Assembly: GCF_001640805.2 (NCBI RefSeq)
Contig: NC_066853.1
Location: 23,185,173-23,249,172 of the forward strand
Direction: 5' to 3'
Length of the DNA stretch: 64,000 nt
From: Lates calcarifer
Taxonomy: Eukaryota > Chordata > Actinopteri > Centropomidae
The notes beneath the pieces are model-generated. The model was not told where the DNA came from. It was given only the letters and a program-made list of their open reading frames with translations, and did not search any database. The translations under genes were made by a program, and so were the position numbers. How positions within the stretch are numbered: position 1 is the stretch's first letter; each line of letters starts with the position of its first letter. Below, piece after piece: positions 11,221 through 22,320 of this stretch.

Positions 11221-12394
11221 TCTCCGCCTTTAAAAAAAAAAAAAATGGGGGGGAAAATCAAACAGCGTCTCCAAGACATAACAAATCAATCTTTCTCCTT
11301 CTAGCAAGAGATCAAGATTGATTATCTGGATGCACACAAGCCTTCATGTTTTTCCAAGTCTGAAATAGAAGGATAAACAAAACATAAAATTCAATAGTTT
11401 CTAAAAAATAGAAGAAGAACACTTTTCCTTCAAAGGATGAGAGTTGGAGTATGTAACTGTATGCCCTTGCCTGTGTGAACAGTGAACATCCACTACAAAA
11501 ATCCCTACTGCTCAAACAACTTGAGGAAAGGTTCCTTCCAGCCAGGCCTCCCTGCACTGTGCTTGTACATTGACAGTGTGTGAAGGTCATTATTCCATCG
11601 CTAACATCAACCCCCCCTCTGCTGCTTTTGTTCTCCGTTTTAAACATAAGGCAGCTGATAGCAGCGTTAAAACCACCCAGACAGGGAGGTGTAAAGACAG
11701 ACATATTGATCCCACAAAGCTCCTCATTTCTTCTTCCGTTCTCTCTTTCTCAAATGACTGAATGTAAATGAATCACAAACAATGATCTTCCCTCACAGCA
11801 GGACGAGTGATGGCGTTCGCGATGGACCACGACCAAGCTGACTGTTAATTCATGAAGGCAGCGGGAGCAAGTATTGCTATGTTATCAGGATTTTTGTTGC
11901 AATTATTTAAATCACTCAAGGTTTTTGCCATTCTCCGCCTCTGCGTGCCGAGGAAGCAAATGAAGCTTTATAACTACACCTGCAATTGCACAGTGGGTGG
12001 AGTACAAGTGGAAGACGACTCAGTTGTTATTTCTACCTGTGTTTATGATTACATGTGTTCATCAGTGTGTGTGCCAAGCAAGCCTGTATTCATCTCAGTG
12101 TGTTAGTAAGCCAAAACGTGCCTGCCAAAATTTGCCCCCAGGTATGTGCCTCTTATTTTACAGTTTTATGACAGTAAGGTTACAACTACAGTGTGTTTTC
12201 TTGGTTGAATATTTTTGTGTAGTATTTGAGAGCAACCTGCTTAGTTTCCACGTGTCTTCAGGTACATGCATAAGTGATTGTGTACCTTTGTGTTTGTGTG
12301 CACATTTGCTCATCATTGGGTGCGTGCCCGCCCAATGCCACAGGTAGCTGTGTGCTCAGTGGAGTGTGTGTCGCTACACCTGTTCTCCCCTCAG
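11221..12394. other. Unique sequence, possible regulatory block at 11780-11970
   Basis: 11231-11243 is an A run. 11780-11970 is complex, carrying several CpG-containing words (GATGGCGTTCGCGATGG) and AATTATTTAAATC. The long minus-strand frame 11312-11704 shows no domain. Confidence 0.4.
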
Positions 12395-12498
12395 GGAGGC
12401 GCTGTCCCTGGCCAGCTGGCAAAGCAGAGCAGGGACAGAGGATTGGACAGATTGGATAAACGGTGGGACATCAGGACGAGCAGAAGACATGGCTGAAG
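12395..12498 (+). other. Possible 104-nt exon containing a start codon
   Basis: A good acceptor (ACACCTGTTCTCCCCTCAG, AG at 12393-12394) and a consensus donor (GAAG|GTGAGG, GT at 12499-12500) bracket 104 bases. The segment has a Kozak-like GACATGG at 12487 and would splice after ATG GCT GAA G. The same frame is also open through the whole block (ending SGRAEDMAEG), so it could instead be an internal coding exon. No family recognised; the two sites may pair by chance. Confidence 0.22.
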
Positions 12499-13019
12499 GT
12501 GAGGGCAAAAATAGAGGGAATAGGAAAAGTACAGAAAGAAGAACAATAGGTAAGAGCTGGGTTGATGACAGATTATGCAGCAAGCTTTGTCAGGATGCTG
12601 AGGAGGACATACGAAGGACAAATATGATCAGTGCTGTTACATGAAGTACAGCTTGCACTTCGCACATGATGATCCAACTGAATTGAATTGAATTGATTCA
12701 TGCTGACAAATAACATTATATTGAACTGAATATTGATAGTGCTGCAGTTGTCTTAGATATGAAACCTAGCACCAGAAATTACAGGGTGGGTAAGGGTAAG
12801 TGCCAACAAGATAATGATTAGCCCAAAATATCTGACAAATGGCAAGCAGCAATCAGAGAGAGTTCACAGCTGTTTTAAATCACTATAATATAACAGTAAT
12901 TGAACTTAATTACTAAGATAATAATAATGAAAAAATAAATGCCAGTAGATGTAATGCCAGTAGAATTATACTACCTGCTAGCGGGATACACAGGGTGTTG
13001 ACAGCTCTTAATTATTAAG
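12499..13019. other. Unique AT-rich sequence with a short (GAATT)n
   Basis: 12679-12696 is GAATTGAATTGAATTG, a motif typical of fish LINE 3' ends, but no LINE body is seen next to it. Nothing else recognised. Confidence 0.5.
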
Positions 13020-13197
13020 ATGTTAGGTTTGTTGTTCTCTAAACTGACCCAAGACATACTGAGAATGTTGGACTAGTGTTTGCTCATGGTGGGAATTGTT
13101 GGGTCACTCTTTGTAAATACAATAAAATAAAGAGTATGGTCTAAACTATTTGAGGTAACTTCTGTTGTGATTTGGTGCTATATAAATAAAACGAGTT
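13020..13197 (+). mobile_element. LINE 3'-tail fragment
   Basis: The words GGGAATTGTTGGGTCACTC, TTTGTAAATA, TTGAGGTAACTTCTGTTG and GATTTGGTGCTATATAAATA occur in the order found at the 3' end of a very common teleost LINE. Only the untranslated tail is present, as expected from 5'-truncated retrotransposition. Left boundary approximate. Confidence 0.7.
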
Positions 13198-14104
13198 ATT
13201 ATTGCATGGACTTATCAGTAAAACATTTAGTGTTACAAGTGTTTACATTACATCTAATATGGACATCACACATTTTAATAGAAAACTTGCCTTGCTCATG
13301 AATGGTTATCTGTCACCAGATAAAAGGCACAACATTTTCACCTCAGAGATACTTGCTTATTTCTTGGAAATTAAACATCTTAGTTCTAAATGATTTGTAC
13401 TAGTGTAACCCACTCCATCCCCTTCCATATCAATCAATGATAAAAATGTCACTTTGTTTCGACCTGTCATTGTAGCACCCACAATGACACCCAACCTGCC
13501 TGGGGAGATCAGTCACTTCCAAAATGTCACATCACAGTGGAGAGATTCATCACTAAGTTTCACAGAACTGAATCAGCTGTGTCTAAATTTTTGACAAAAT
13601 GACAGAAGAATTAATGAGTAAAGGAACAGAGGGAGTCTGATCCAGAGTCCACCCCCTGTAAAGAGTATATATAAGATAAAATGCAAATATGTCTTAAAGC
13701 TTTTACTTTCAGTGGTGGCTACAACAGCTCTATCTGTCTACTGTGGGCCTCTTACCTACTCTGACTTATACTGAACTGCATGGTTGCTTGTACAGTATGT
13801 CATCATGATAACATAATATCTATCTGTCTTTGCTTGTATCTAAACTCTAAGTCTCCATGTCCTTCTTTCACTCACTATTATACTTATTTCACTGTCTGTA
13901 ACTTCATCCCTCCCAGTTTTTGTCTCTTCATTCTAGTTAGTGTGTGCGTGCGTGTGTGTGTGTGTGTGTGTGTGTCAGCCTATCTCTGTCCTGCCTCCAG
14001 GCTGAAGTGTCAGACAGAAGTGAGATGTCTCTCTCTCTCCCTCAATGTGCAGTTGTTAGCTAAAATACTGCTACTACTGCAAACAGCCAGTGGGGTCAGT
14101 CAGT
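13198..14104. other. Unique sequence, no gene recognised
   Basis: Contains a TG array with CG interruptions (13939-13975). The 254-codon frame starting at 13780 is built mostly from this and the following CA arrays and is not a gene. Confidence 0.6.
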
Positions 14105-14540
14105 ATGTGCATGAACACACACACACGCACAAACACACACTCATACATAATTATACAGATGCATGTAAAATATATTACTCAAACAATGTACTGCATGAGT
14201 GTACTGTAAGCGCACACACACACACCTGGGCAAACACACACACACACACACACACACTCTATATCTCATTAGTTGGCAGCTGCCTCATATCCGTCACTGT
14301 GTTTCGGCTCATTCAACAGGGAATATATGTAGTGCTTACTGGGCTGAGACAACACACGCAAACACACACAGTCTCACATGAGTATAATTTAAATAATGTA
14401 CCCGGTGTGTTTGCTCACACACGTATACACATGCACAGACAGACCCACATGAGGATAATTTATATAATGTACTCATCCTCCCTCTCTCTTGCTCTAACAC
14501 TTACACACACACACACTCACACACACACACACACATCCCT
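14105..14540. repeat. Composite minisatellite: CA arrays alternating with an AATAATGTAC spacer
   Basis: CA arrays at about 14116-14142, 14212-14262, 14357-14372 and 14503-14535 are separated by related spacers. CACATGAGTATAATTTAAAT followed by AATGTAC (14376-14401) recurs as CACATGAGGATAATTTATAT followed by AATGTAC (14447-14472), 71 bp later. A weaker third copy (AAACAATGTACTGCATGAG) lies near 14180. The array grew by duplicating a CA-plus-spacer unit. Confidence 0.75.
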
Positions 14541-15958
14541 CTAGCTCTGTCTTCCTCATTAGGTGAGCAGTCCCTCAGTCTTGGTCTCTAGAGTGTCCGT
14601 CTATATCTTCACAGCCTTGAGGGATTCTCTTTCTCTCTCTCTCTCCCTCCTTCTTCATTTTCTCTCTTTCTCCCTCTCTCAGACTTTCACACACATTCAC
14701 ACTCGCACACCACGCTTGCTATCCATAGGCTCAGCCCGCTGGGAATATAGCGCAACAGAGGATGGAAGGTATGGCAGGAAACAGAGTGAGAGCTGAAGGT
14801 GAGAGTGAGTAAAAGATACTGTAGATGCAGGGTGAGAGGTAGTGAAAGAGGAGAAGAAAGCGGAAAAAAGATAGAGCAGTAGTGAGACGAGTTGGGGAGG
14901 ATGAGACAGTGAAAGTGGTGAAAGGGTGGGAGAATTTGAGTAAGAGGTGCCAAGAGGGCACTGAGCAGAAAAAGCAAGGTTTGAGATGGATGGGAGATGG
15001 CTGGAAAAGAACAAAAAAATGAGTGCTAAGTACTTCAGAAAAGAACTGCTGGGCAAAGAAAGAACCAGACACACACACAAACACACACACACAAGAATTT
15101 GAAATTGAGCTGAATTCAGCTCTGAGTTTGAACCAGCGGCTACACCCAACATAGGCCATTCCCAAACACTTCTGAATTAGGTCCTGCTCTCCTCTACCCA
15201 GAAAAGAGAAGCATGAAATTGACCAAGTCAAAGCTGCGACCTAAGCAAAGCTGATTTCCTGCCATTGTACCAGAAGCAGCATCTATCCAGTGTGACTCTG
15301 CTGTTGTGATCTGGGTCAGAGCTTGAGTTTCTTAGAATCCTGTATGAGGCTTGTGTTAAACTTTGGCTTGTGCATTTTTGGGGTTTAAAAGAAAGAGATT
15401 TGAGTTAAATGAAAGCATAATAGTTAAAGTTTAAATGTGAGGTTTTGGTAGACTGGTGCTAATATCAGCAGATAGGTATATTGAGTTTATTTTGACAGAA
15501 ACTTCTTATAAAGTGATTCATTTATTGGTTTTTCCCAGAGGAGTTACAATGTCCCCTTATATACAACTACCTGCTATCACATGACATGTAATTCCATATC
15601 TAGGTCACGTGATAAAAACATGACAACTGAGCAAAAGTCACCTGCTGATGAATACTATTAAAGCTCTGTTAAAGTAAGTGGACTTTTTTGTCAAACTGCT
15701 ATTTCCAGGGTAAAGAATGAATTCTCTTAGTCTTTCTTGATGAAGGTTAGAGATAGATCATTGTCATGGTTAGCCCCATAGAAAAGCTTAGGTTATCTGC
15801 AGTGCAGTGCTCTTTATTGAACGAGGAAAGTTAACTGGAAATTCATTTGTCAAACCAACCAGTTAGTCATCATCTTTGAAGTCTTTTCTGTTGTAAAGCT
15901 AAAATATACTCGTTGAAAACACCTCTGACAAAGAATAGTTCTCACCTTTGTCTTATCT
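14541..15958. other. Unique sequence with CT and purine-rich tracts
   Basis: CT-rich 14625-14690; strongly purine-rich 14760-15060; short CA array 15066-15093. The long minus-strand frames here (14687-15231) read through the purine tract as Ser/Leu/Phe runs and are not supported as genes. Confidence 0.55.
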
Positions 15959-16445
15959 CAAGATTGTTTTATACTTTTGCATAGGATTGATGCAGAGCCT
16001 ATGCTATAGCCTACGCAAGTGGCCTATGTTGTTGTGAGCATTTATATTTGTGTGCTGGTGTAGCTCTGCAATTACACCTCCAAAATGTTACCTGTGTGTG
16101 TGGTTCCAATGCTACTGCATTGAGTTCCTTCATGTGCTTCATGTTGGAGTTGGAGCTAATACAACAGTTACTTTGACTAAAATTACTGCAATGCAGAGAG
16201 AAGAGACAGAACACTGGAGGAGATGCTGTGTACAACGATTGAATTTATTGAGGCAGATGAGAGTTTGAGTTTAAGTTTTCTGTCCTTTTCCAGCCAGTGA
16301 GAGACATATACAAGCCAAACAAGTCGACCAATCACAGCTGTTGCTGCAACGTGTAGTTACATTTCTCTGAAGATGCATGTCAGGCTATGGTGTAGGGTAT
16401 GTGGTTACACATCAATCCAGTGCAGAATTATAAATGGGCCTTAAG
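15959..16445. mobile_element. Non-autonomous DNA element with ~50-bp imperfect terminal inverted repeats
   Basis: The left end, TTTATACTTTTGCATAGGAT then TGATGCAG..CCTATGCTATAGCCTACG, is an inverted match to the right end, which reads on the opposite strand TTTATAATTCTGCACTGGAT then TGATGTGTAACCACATACCC and CATAGCCTGACA. The element is about 490 bp and encodes no transposase. The ends resemble a MITE family common in fish. I could not settle a target-site duplication. Confidence 0.65.
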
Positions 16446-18893
16446 TAAGTTTTCAAGTATGAAAAGTAACTCTAACTCATCTTGGTGTGTTAAGATGTAA
16501 GGGGTTCATTACTGCCCCCTGAGGCCAGAGAGTGGACAACACCCACTGAAACTATAGTTAGTAAGATGTATGTAGATGTATCTTACCCTTATCAGGCAAC
16601 AAAAATATTATACTGTAATCATAGATGGTTTTTATTAGTAATTGCTAGTAAAGCTAGTAAATGCACAATGTGCTATACATGTCTATTGATTGTAATCAAC
16701 ACCAGCCCTCATTTGCATTTACACACTGCAAGCATCTGTGGATAAATTTAATAAACCCATGTTGTCACATATGATATTTAGCTCTTAAACACCCTATTTC
16801 TGTGCATCACTACTCTTCCCCATCCAGGCCTGTTCTGGTTTTGTTTGGAAGTGATGAAAGCCAACTCAAAACAGCTTTATCTATAGCGCGGCAGGGACGG
16901 ACTCTGTGAAATGTGGCAGTGGTTTTGGACCCACAGGAAGGCTGAATAGATGAGAACCAAAACCAGACGAGCTTATGAGAGAAACCGGGGGGAAACTGGG
17001 GAGGGAGCTGGATTCTGCTCTCTGAGAGGTATGCACTCTTTCAAAAACATCAGCTCTGTTTTGCTTTTGCTGCATTAAGGCCCGCTGTTTTGGCATGGCA
17101 CACACACACTCACACAGATGCATAAGCTGCAACTTACTCACCCTGGTGTCTCCGCACTGCGTATGGTTTGCATTGGTTCTGCTGCTGGCTTTTGTAAACA
17201 GCGCTAAATGGTTGTGTATGTCTGAGTCCTGCGAGTTCTCAGACTTCTGAATGAAAGGCTACCTCTATTTCTTTCTCCCTCTCTCTTTATCCCTCTATCT
17301 CTATGTCTCTTTCTGTCTCTCTGCTGACCTTTGACCGCCTTTACCGTATGGGCTGTCACAATCGTGTGCTCTTGTCACGTGTGTTTAGGTAAGTCTGTGA
17401 CATATGATACCTGCAGGCCAAGGGTTATACACATTTAATGTCATCCACTACTGTTGACTGTAAGTCGCTTGAGGACAAAGCCTGGGTGTGTCCTTGCCCA
17501 TTTCCTGCATTATGTCTCTGCCTTGATCTCTGCACCTCACGATTTAGGTCCAATGTCAACATTAATGCCAGTACAGGAAGTAGTGTTCAAATACCGAGGC
17601 AAATAGTCAGGGTGTGGAGGCTGGGCTGCTGGATGGGCATGTAGCACATCCAACTTTGTGCTACAGGAGACTGGAGTTAGAGTCATGGACATCAACTTTT
17701 TTTTAGAATGGTAAAATGCAAAGAAAGTCATATTTGTAAATTTACAAATTTCCAAACTGCAAAAATAAAATGAGAAGATGTACCCCGTTCTATTTAGCAC
17801 TGGTTGTCACAAAGGGATAAAGGTTGACTGGAGTTGTTACTAATTACATTATAAATTGATTCAAACTCATGTATCGAGAGACTAGTATCACATACATAGC
17901 AGGTATTTTGAAAGGGATATTTCCAAGTGGCTACTCTGTGTTTACTTTTAGTCAAATTCAAAGACAATGTTTAAGATGATTTCTGTTGAGTTGTACTCTT
18001 TTAGAAATGTAGGAAGCTTGTGCTCCTTGCCCCAGTCATTGTCTTTGATTCCACACTTACCAAACCTGTACAGCTGAAGTGGCGGGTAAAAAAAAAAAAA
18101 AAAGGTTCAGGTAAGTCTTGTATCATTTTCTTCTTGTTGTTGCAACCAAGGCATTCAGCATATGCTGTGGCCTGTTACCAACTGTAACTGCACAGCCATA
18201 AAGCTGAGTGGTAATTAAACCCTTTAGACCTAAAATCATTTTCCTGCACTGTGATAATGACCAATATTGATAGGACAAAAAATGAGACTAAGATCCAGGT
18301 TGACAAACACTATAATTTCCCATTAACATTTTCCTGTAAATGAGAGACGGAGAAAATCAGATTCACATTTTATGTTTGTTACTTCAACAACACTAAACAC
18401 TTCCAGACTGACTCTTAATACTCAGTGTGTGGTATGATTTCAGAGGAGTGGCTGTTCATGAACTTTAGGGGGTTTTAGTATTTTTATTCTTTGTTTGTTA
18501 TCCCTGTAATTTTGTGCTGTCCTTTTTTTTTTTTTTTAGTTTGTTTTGATTAATGTAGCTGTCATCCAAGTTTCCCTCATAGGGGCAATAAAGACAGAGT
18601 AACTGGAAGATGATGTGATTATGCAGGAAACCAAATCAACACAAACACACACACACACACAAAGGGGAAAACAGAGCCCTAAAATGCTGATGATTTGTTC
18701 CAAATACTTCAACAGTGCTGCTGATTCCGATAATTAAATGATCTGAGATAAAATGAATCAAACTGAACTGAAGTTTTGAACGGTATGCAGACATGCAGAT
18801 AAACAAACACACACATCTTGTCCACATTAAACAGTAACCCTACCCTTGTCTACCCCTTATCCCCAGTCACAGGAAGTGAGGTCAGCAGAAAGA

Positions 18894-18894
<1 letters not shown>
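16446..18894. other. Unique sequence, scattered regulatory-type motifs
   Basis: 16855-17140 is a repeat-free block. 17193-17200 is TGTAAACA, a full forkhead consensus. 17270-17322 is a CT tract. 17387-17394 is AG|GTAAGT (see findings). 18088-18103 is A16 and 18523-18537 is T15; 18637-18661 is a CA array. No coding region recognised. Confidence 0.5.

Positions 18895-18954
<60 letters not shown>
18895..18954. repeat. (TG)30, the longest pure dinucleotide array in the window
   Basis: About 30 uninterrupted TG units followed by TTGTGT and C8 (18961-18968). Confidence 0.97.
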
Positions 18955-18956
<2 letters not shown>

Positions 18957-18968
18957 GTGTCCCCCCCC

Positions 18969-19920
18969 GGTGTCTCCTTTCTCTGGGAGATTAGGTTTCA
19001 GCCATCACTGAGGCTTGCTAATTAATGTCACAACCTGCTAGCCGTGTCAGCGCCAATTTACTACACACACACACTCAGACACCCAGGCCTATACACACCT
19101 TTTTGTAACTACACACACACACACTTCCTCTCCTCACCTGTCACAGTTAATGTCATACGTTTGCTTCTGACTTTTGGGTTTCTCTGTTTCCCTCTCTCTG
19201 TGTCACTCTATCGCTTCCTCTCCTCCAACAACTCACCATCTTTCTTTCTGCAGGTTCTCCACTCCTGTCCTTTTTCACCTCGCTGTCACTACCAATTCTC
19301 CACCTCTTTCTTTCCCTCCCTATTCCTCACCCCCCTCTCCTTATCTGTGCTTGTCAGCGCCCCTTTTCCTTCTGCTCCCATCATGAGCTCCTGTAAATCC
19401 TCTCTTTTCTCAAGATAGAAAAGAAGGATACTGGCCTACAACAAACCTAGGACTTTGAATGGTGGTACCACTCAGCAGGTAACTGTTATTGTTACAGTGT
19501 CATGTATGACTCTGGATGAGCTTTGTCTGAGGTCTGAGGTATTAACCCATGATGTCACAGAGATCTCTGGCCTTCAGAAACTTCATATTTTTGACTGAAA
19601 ACTGGTGTTAAAAACTTTAGATGCAGAATTTGAAAGACCTGGGTTTTTAACCAGACAGGGAAGATCTAATGATAGCTGCTGTCAAGTTGCATGATGGGAA
19701 ATGTAGGACCAATTTTTGGTGCACGAGCAAGAAGGAAAGGAGGATAACATTTTCATACGCTACTGAAAATGCCCTCAGGAGTGTGTGAATGCAGGGTGTC
19801 CATAAAGACAGAAATGTAATAAAAACAATATAGTATAGACCATATGAAATAACTAATCAAAACAGATACAGACAAATATACAAATACATCCATAGTGACA
19901 TACAAACAACAGTTGAAATG
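18969..19920. other. Enhancer-like start, then CT-rich unique sequence
   Basis: 18975-19055 is compact and complex (GGCTTGCTAATTAATGTCAC, GTGTCAGCGCCAATTTAC) and may be regulatory. 19130-19410 is pyrimidine-rich, and the open frames across it are compositional. 19530-19720 includes GCATGATGGGAAATGTAG, a word I associate with a dispersed fish repeat, but too little matches to call it. Confidence 0.4.
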
Positions 19921-19990
19921 TACTGGCCATCTGTCCAAGGTATACCCAGTGTCAGCTGGGATAGGCCCCCCCATGACCCCTACAGATGAA
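19921..19990 (+). repeat. 3' tail of the tRNA-like dispersed element also seen at 41.4 kb
   Basis: TACTGGCCATCTGTCCAAGG, GTGTCAGCTGGGATAGGC and CCATGACCCCTACAGAT follow the order of the tail of a very common fish repeat (ACTGGCGACCTGTCCAGGGT ... GTCAGCTGGGATAGGC). The internal CCGCCTCTCGCCC piece is missing here. Confidence 0.7.
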
Positions 19991-21302
19991 ATGTGGCTTT
20001 GGGGTTTCTTATTTTATTTTATTTAATTTCTGCAAAAACAACTTGTTTTTTTTCTCAGATAATCACTGATGTCCATTCTTTATTTTTAGAAATTTTAACT
20101 GTAATGCCATACAGAGCCTGATTGATATCAATTGACATAAAAACAATTACTGTACTAATAAATGTTATGTTGCATATGTGAAAAAAAAAAAAAACATTTA
20201 ATGACATGAAAAGATGATTTATCAAGTTAAACTCAACTGATTAAAAATTTATTCAGATTTTTTCTTACTGTACAAACATTTACGTAATTTCACATTACTT
20301 GGTGATTGGACAAAAACTAGTTAGCTATGTAGCTAGTGTTTGCTACAATGGGCCTCAAACCCTAGCTTTCTAGTACAATAATGTTTAGATGTGACCTCGT
20401 GTTTAACCACATCACTCTTCCTGCTGGCGATCAATAAGCCCTTATTTGTCCAGCCAGTCAGACAACCTCACTCAGCCTCTGATTTTGTGTTGGCCATGTC
20501 TCTGTGTGGTCATGTTATAAACATGTTAATGTGTGTGTGTGTGTGTGTGTGTGAATGTTTGCCCCTATCATTAGCCCTAATGATTGACAATGTCCTTCCA
20601 TTTCCACCTCCCCCTCCCTCCTCTTCTTCCTTCCCTTATTGACCCTCCTGTCAGCAGCCTGTCACTGCAACTTCCTCATGTCATCAATAGCAGGACTTTA
20701 TCTAGATGGACAGTCACCCCCTCTCATGTACCTTATGGCTTATCTGGGATACTGTATCTGTCAGGGAGGTAAATTGAGTGTGTGTCTCTGCGAGTGCGTA
20801 CTTGTATTTCTCTCTTTAAAAGGGCAAAATGTCCTCAGAGGGGTGGAAAGGTGAGGGAAGAACATTTTGCTGCTTACTTCCACAGGTTAAACAAAGAATC
20901 ACTGTCTTATCTCTAAACTTAACCCATTTAAATAGTTAATGATTCTATTTGTCCCACTATTTTTCATCATTCCCTTTCCGACTGAGTCATATTTGGAAAT
21001 GTAAGACAGAGCAGGCAACATCAGAATGACCTTTGACTCCTGTCAGGCTGGTTCAATCGAGTTTTCTCCAGCTAAGGACTAAAATTTCATTTTTAATCAT
21101 TTTTAATTTTCTCAGATTTTGAGAAAGTACACAAACATTTATTTCTTCTCATTTAGATCAGATGCCCCCAAATTAAACCACAAAATCTATCATTCAATTT
21201 GCCTTATAGAGCAATGCACAGAAACTTTTTCTGATCTGAAACTCCTCAGCAGGACAGCATCATTTGTCTGTGTCTTCCAAAACCATGATGTGACAGCACT
21301 AT
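19991..21302. other. Unique sequence, no gene recognised
   Basis: 20181-20194 is an A run; 20531-20553 is a TG array. 20390-20480 and 20640-20780 are complex unique blocks that could be regulatory. No exon context found. Confidence 0.5.
20531..20553. repeat. (GT)11 microsatellite
   Basis: Pure GT dinucleotides. Confidence 0.95.
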
Positions 21303-21425
21303 AGTTAAGGTTTGGTTAGTTTTAGCCACAAAAAGACTTGGTTATAGTTTTAGGGAAAGATCATGGTTTGGGTTAAAATAAGTACTTACATTGTGAAATG
21401 ACTGCTTTGTTAAGGTTAGAGGACC
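21303..21425 (+). repeat. Dispersed GGTTAGGG-type fish repeat, copy 1
   Basis: AGTTAAGGTTTGGTTAGTTT, AGCCACAAAAAGACTTGGTTA, then GGGAAAGATCATGGTTTGGG and TTAAAATAAGTAC. The same series of words occurs at 43080-43145. I know the family from teleost genomes. Confidence 0.65.
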
Positions 21426-22149
21426 TTTGTCATCATGATGACAATAATAAACACATGGTTAAGGAACAATGATAGTCATTGTTTTTTTTTTTAAGAAAAA
21501 AAAAATTGTAATGTCAAAACTTAAAAACAAACAGTTGCCCTCTGCGTTGATGATGTGAACCATCCATCCAACCCATTCTCCTACCACCTTGAACTCAGTT
21601 CTATAATAATGTTGCTTGACTTCCTCCTTTGCTCCTGTCATATGACTGTTAATAAGGTCTTTGGCTTTGTCACATGAATGTAGACATATGTTGTTTTCAG
21701 TAACTTCAGAGACACTGGAGGAGACAAACTACTTAACTGAATAGAATAGTCTGTAAAGCCAAAGATGCATAAGTTGCATATCCCGCCCCTCCCCCAAAAC
21801 AGCCAGTCGTATGCTGAACCAGGAAAAATATCAAGCCAATCATGTTGTTGCACTGATGCACCACACACATGCACAGTAGAAGTATGACTTGTGGAAAAAA
21901 GACATTTTTTTTTGGTGAAATGTCACCAAACTTCTATTGAAAGTGAAGTTATGGCTCTGTCTCCATTCATTTAGACAGCAGCCTGGACTTGTTAGCCCCA
22001 AATAACTGGCCAAAGGCGTTGCTCAGTGGCTGCCAAGTTGTGAAACTTGCCTAGAGGGACTTCAGTAACTTGCTGGAACTGTCACTGACACTGTTGTTCT
22101 TCTTAGGAGGCCAGTCTCTGCATATTCCCTTTATTCAGACCTCAGCCAT
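21426..22149. other. Unique or unclassified sequence
   Basis: An inverted T10/A10 pair lies at 21482-21505. 21890-22100 (TATTGAAAGTGAAGTTATGG, CCTAGAGGGACTTCAGTAAC) feels repetitive but I cannot assign it. Confidence 0.4.
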
Positions 22150-22320
22150 AAATTAGGTGCTCATCTCTGGATTATTCAAAATGCTGCTGCCCAGCTATTG
22201 TTAGATACCAAGGAAATCAAACACATCTCTCTCCATTCTTGCCTCTCTTCACTGACCCCTTTTTAGAATACACTTTAAGATCCTGCTTCCTAGGATAAAT
22301 TTTCAGGCAGTGCATGGTCA
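22150..22320 (+). pseudogene. LINE reverse-transcriptase C-terminal fragment, broken
   Basis: From 22171 the frame reads IIQNAAAQLLLDTKEIKHIS. It matches the conserved motif near the C-terminal end of a fish LINE polymerase, (L)QNAAARLLT..KR.HITPVL.SLHWLP. A frameshift and stop follow around 22240-22270, after which only fragments of SLHWLP-like sequence remain. This is a 5'-truncated, inactive copy; the clade was not determined. Confidence 0.65.

Noticed and set aside
14105..14540. CRISPR-like alternation of repeats and spacers
   Set aside because: The repeated part is a CA microsatellite with duplicated spacers in a vertebrate sequence; no cas genes.
13780..14544. 254-codon open frame, the longest in the window
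   Set aside because: Built from CA/TG arrays, which encode HTHTHT or VCVCVC runs; no domain.
14687..15231. Minus-strand frames of 96-166 codons
   Set aside because: Complement of a purine-rich tract; Ser/Leu/Phe/Pro composition only.
18073..18116. Exon ending CAG|GTAAGT at 18110
   Set aside because: The candidate exon would be mostly A16 and the acceptor is poor.
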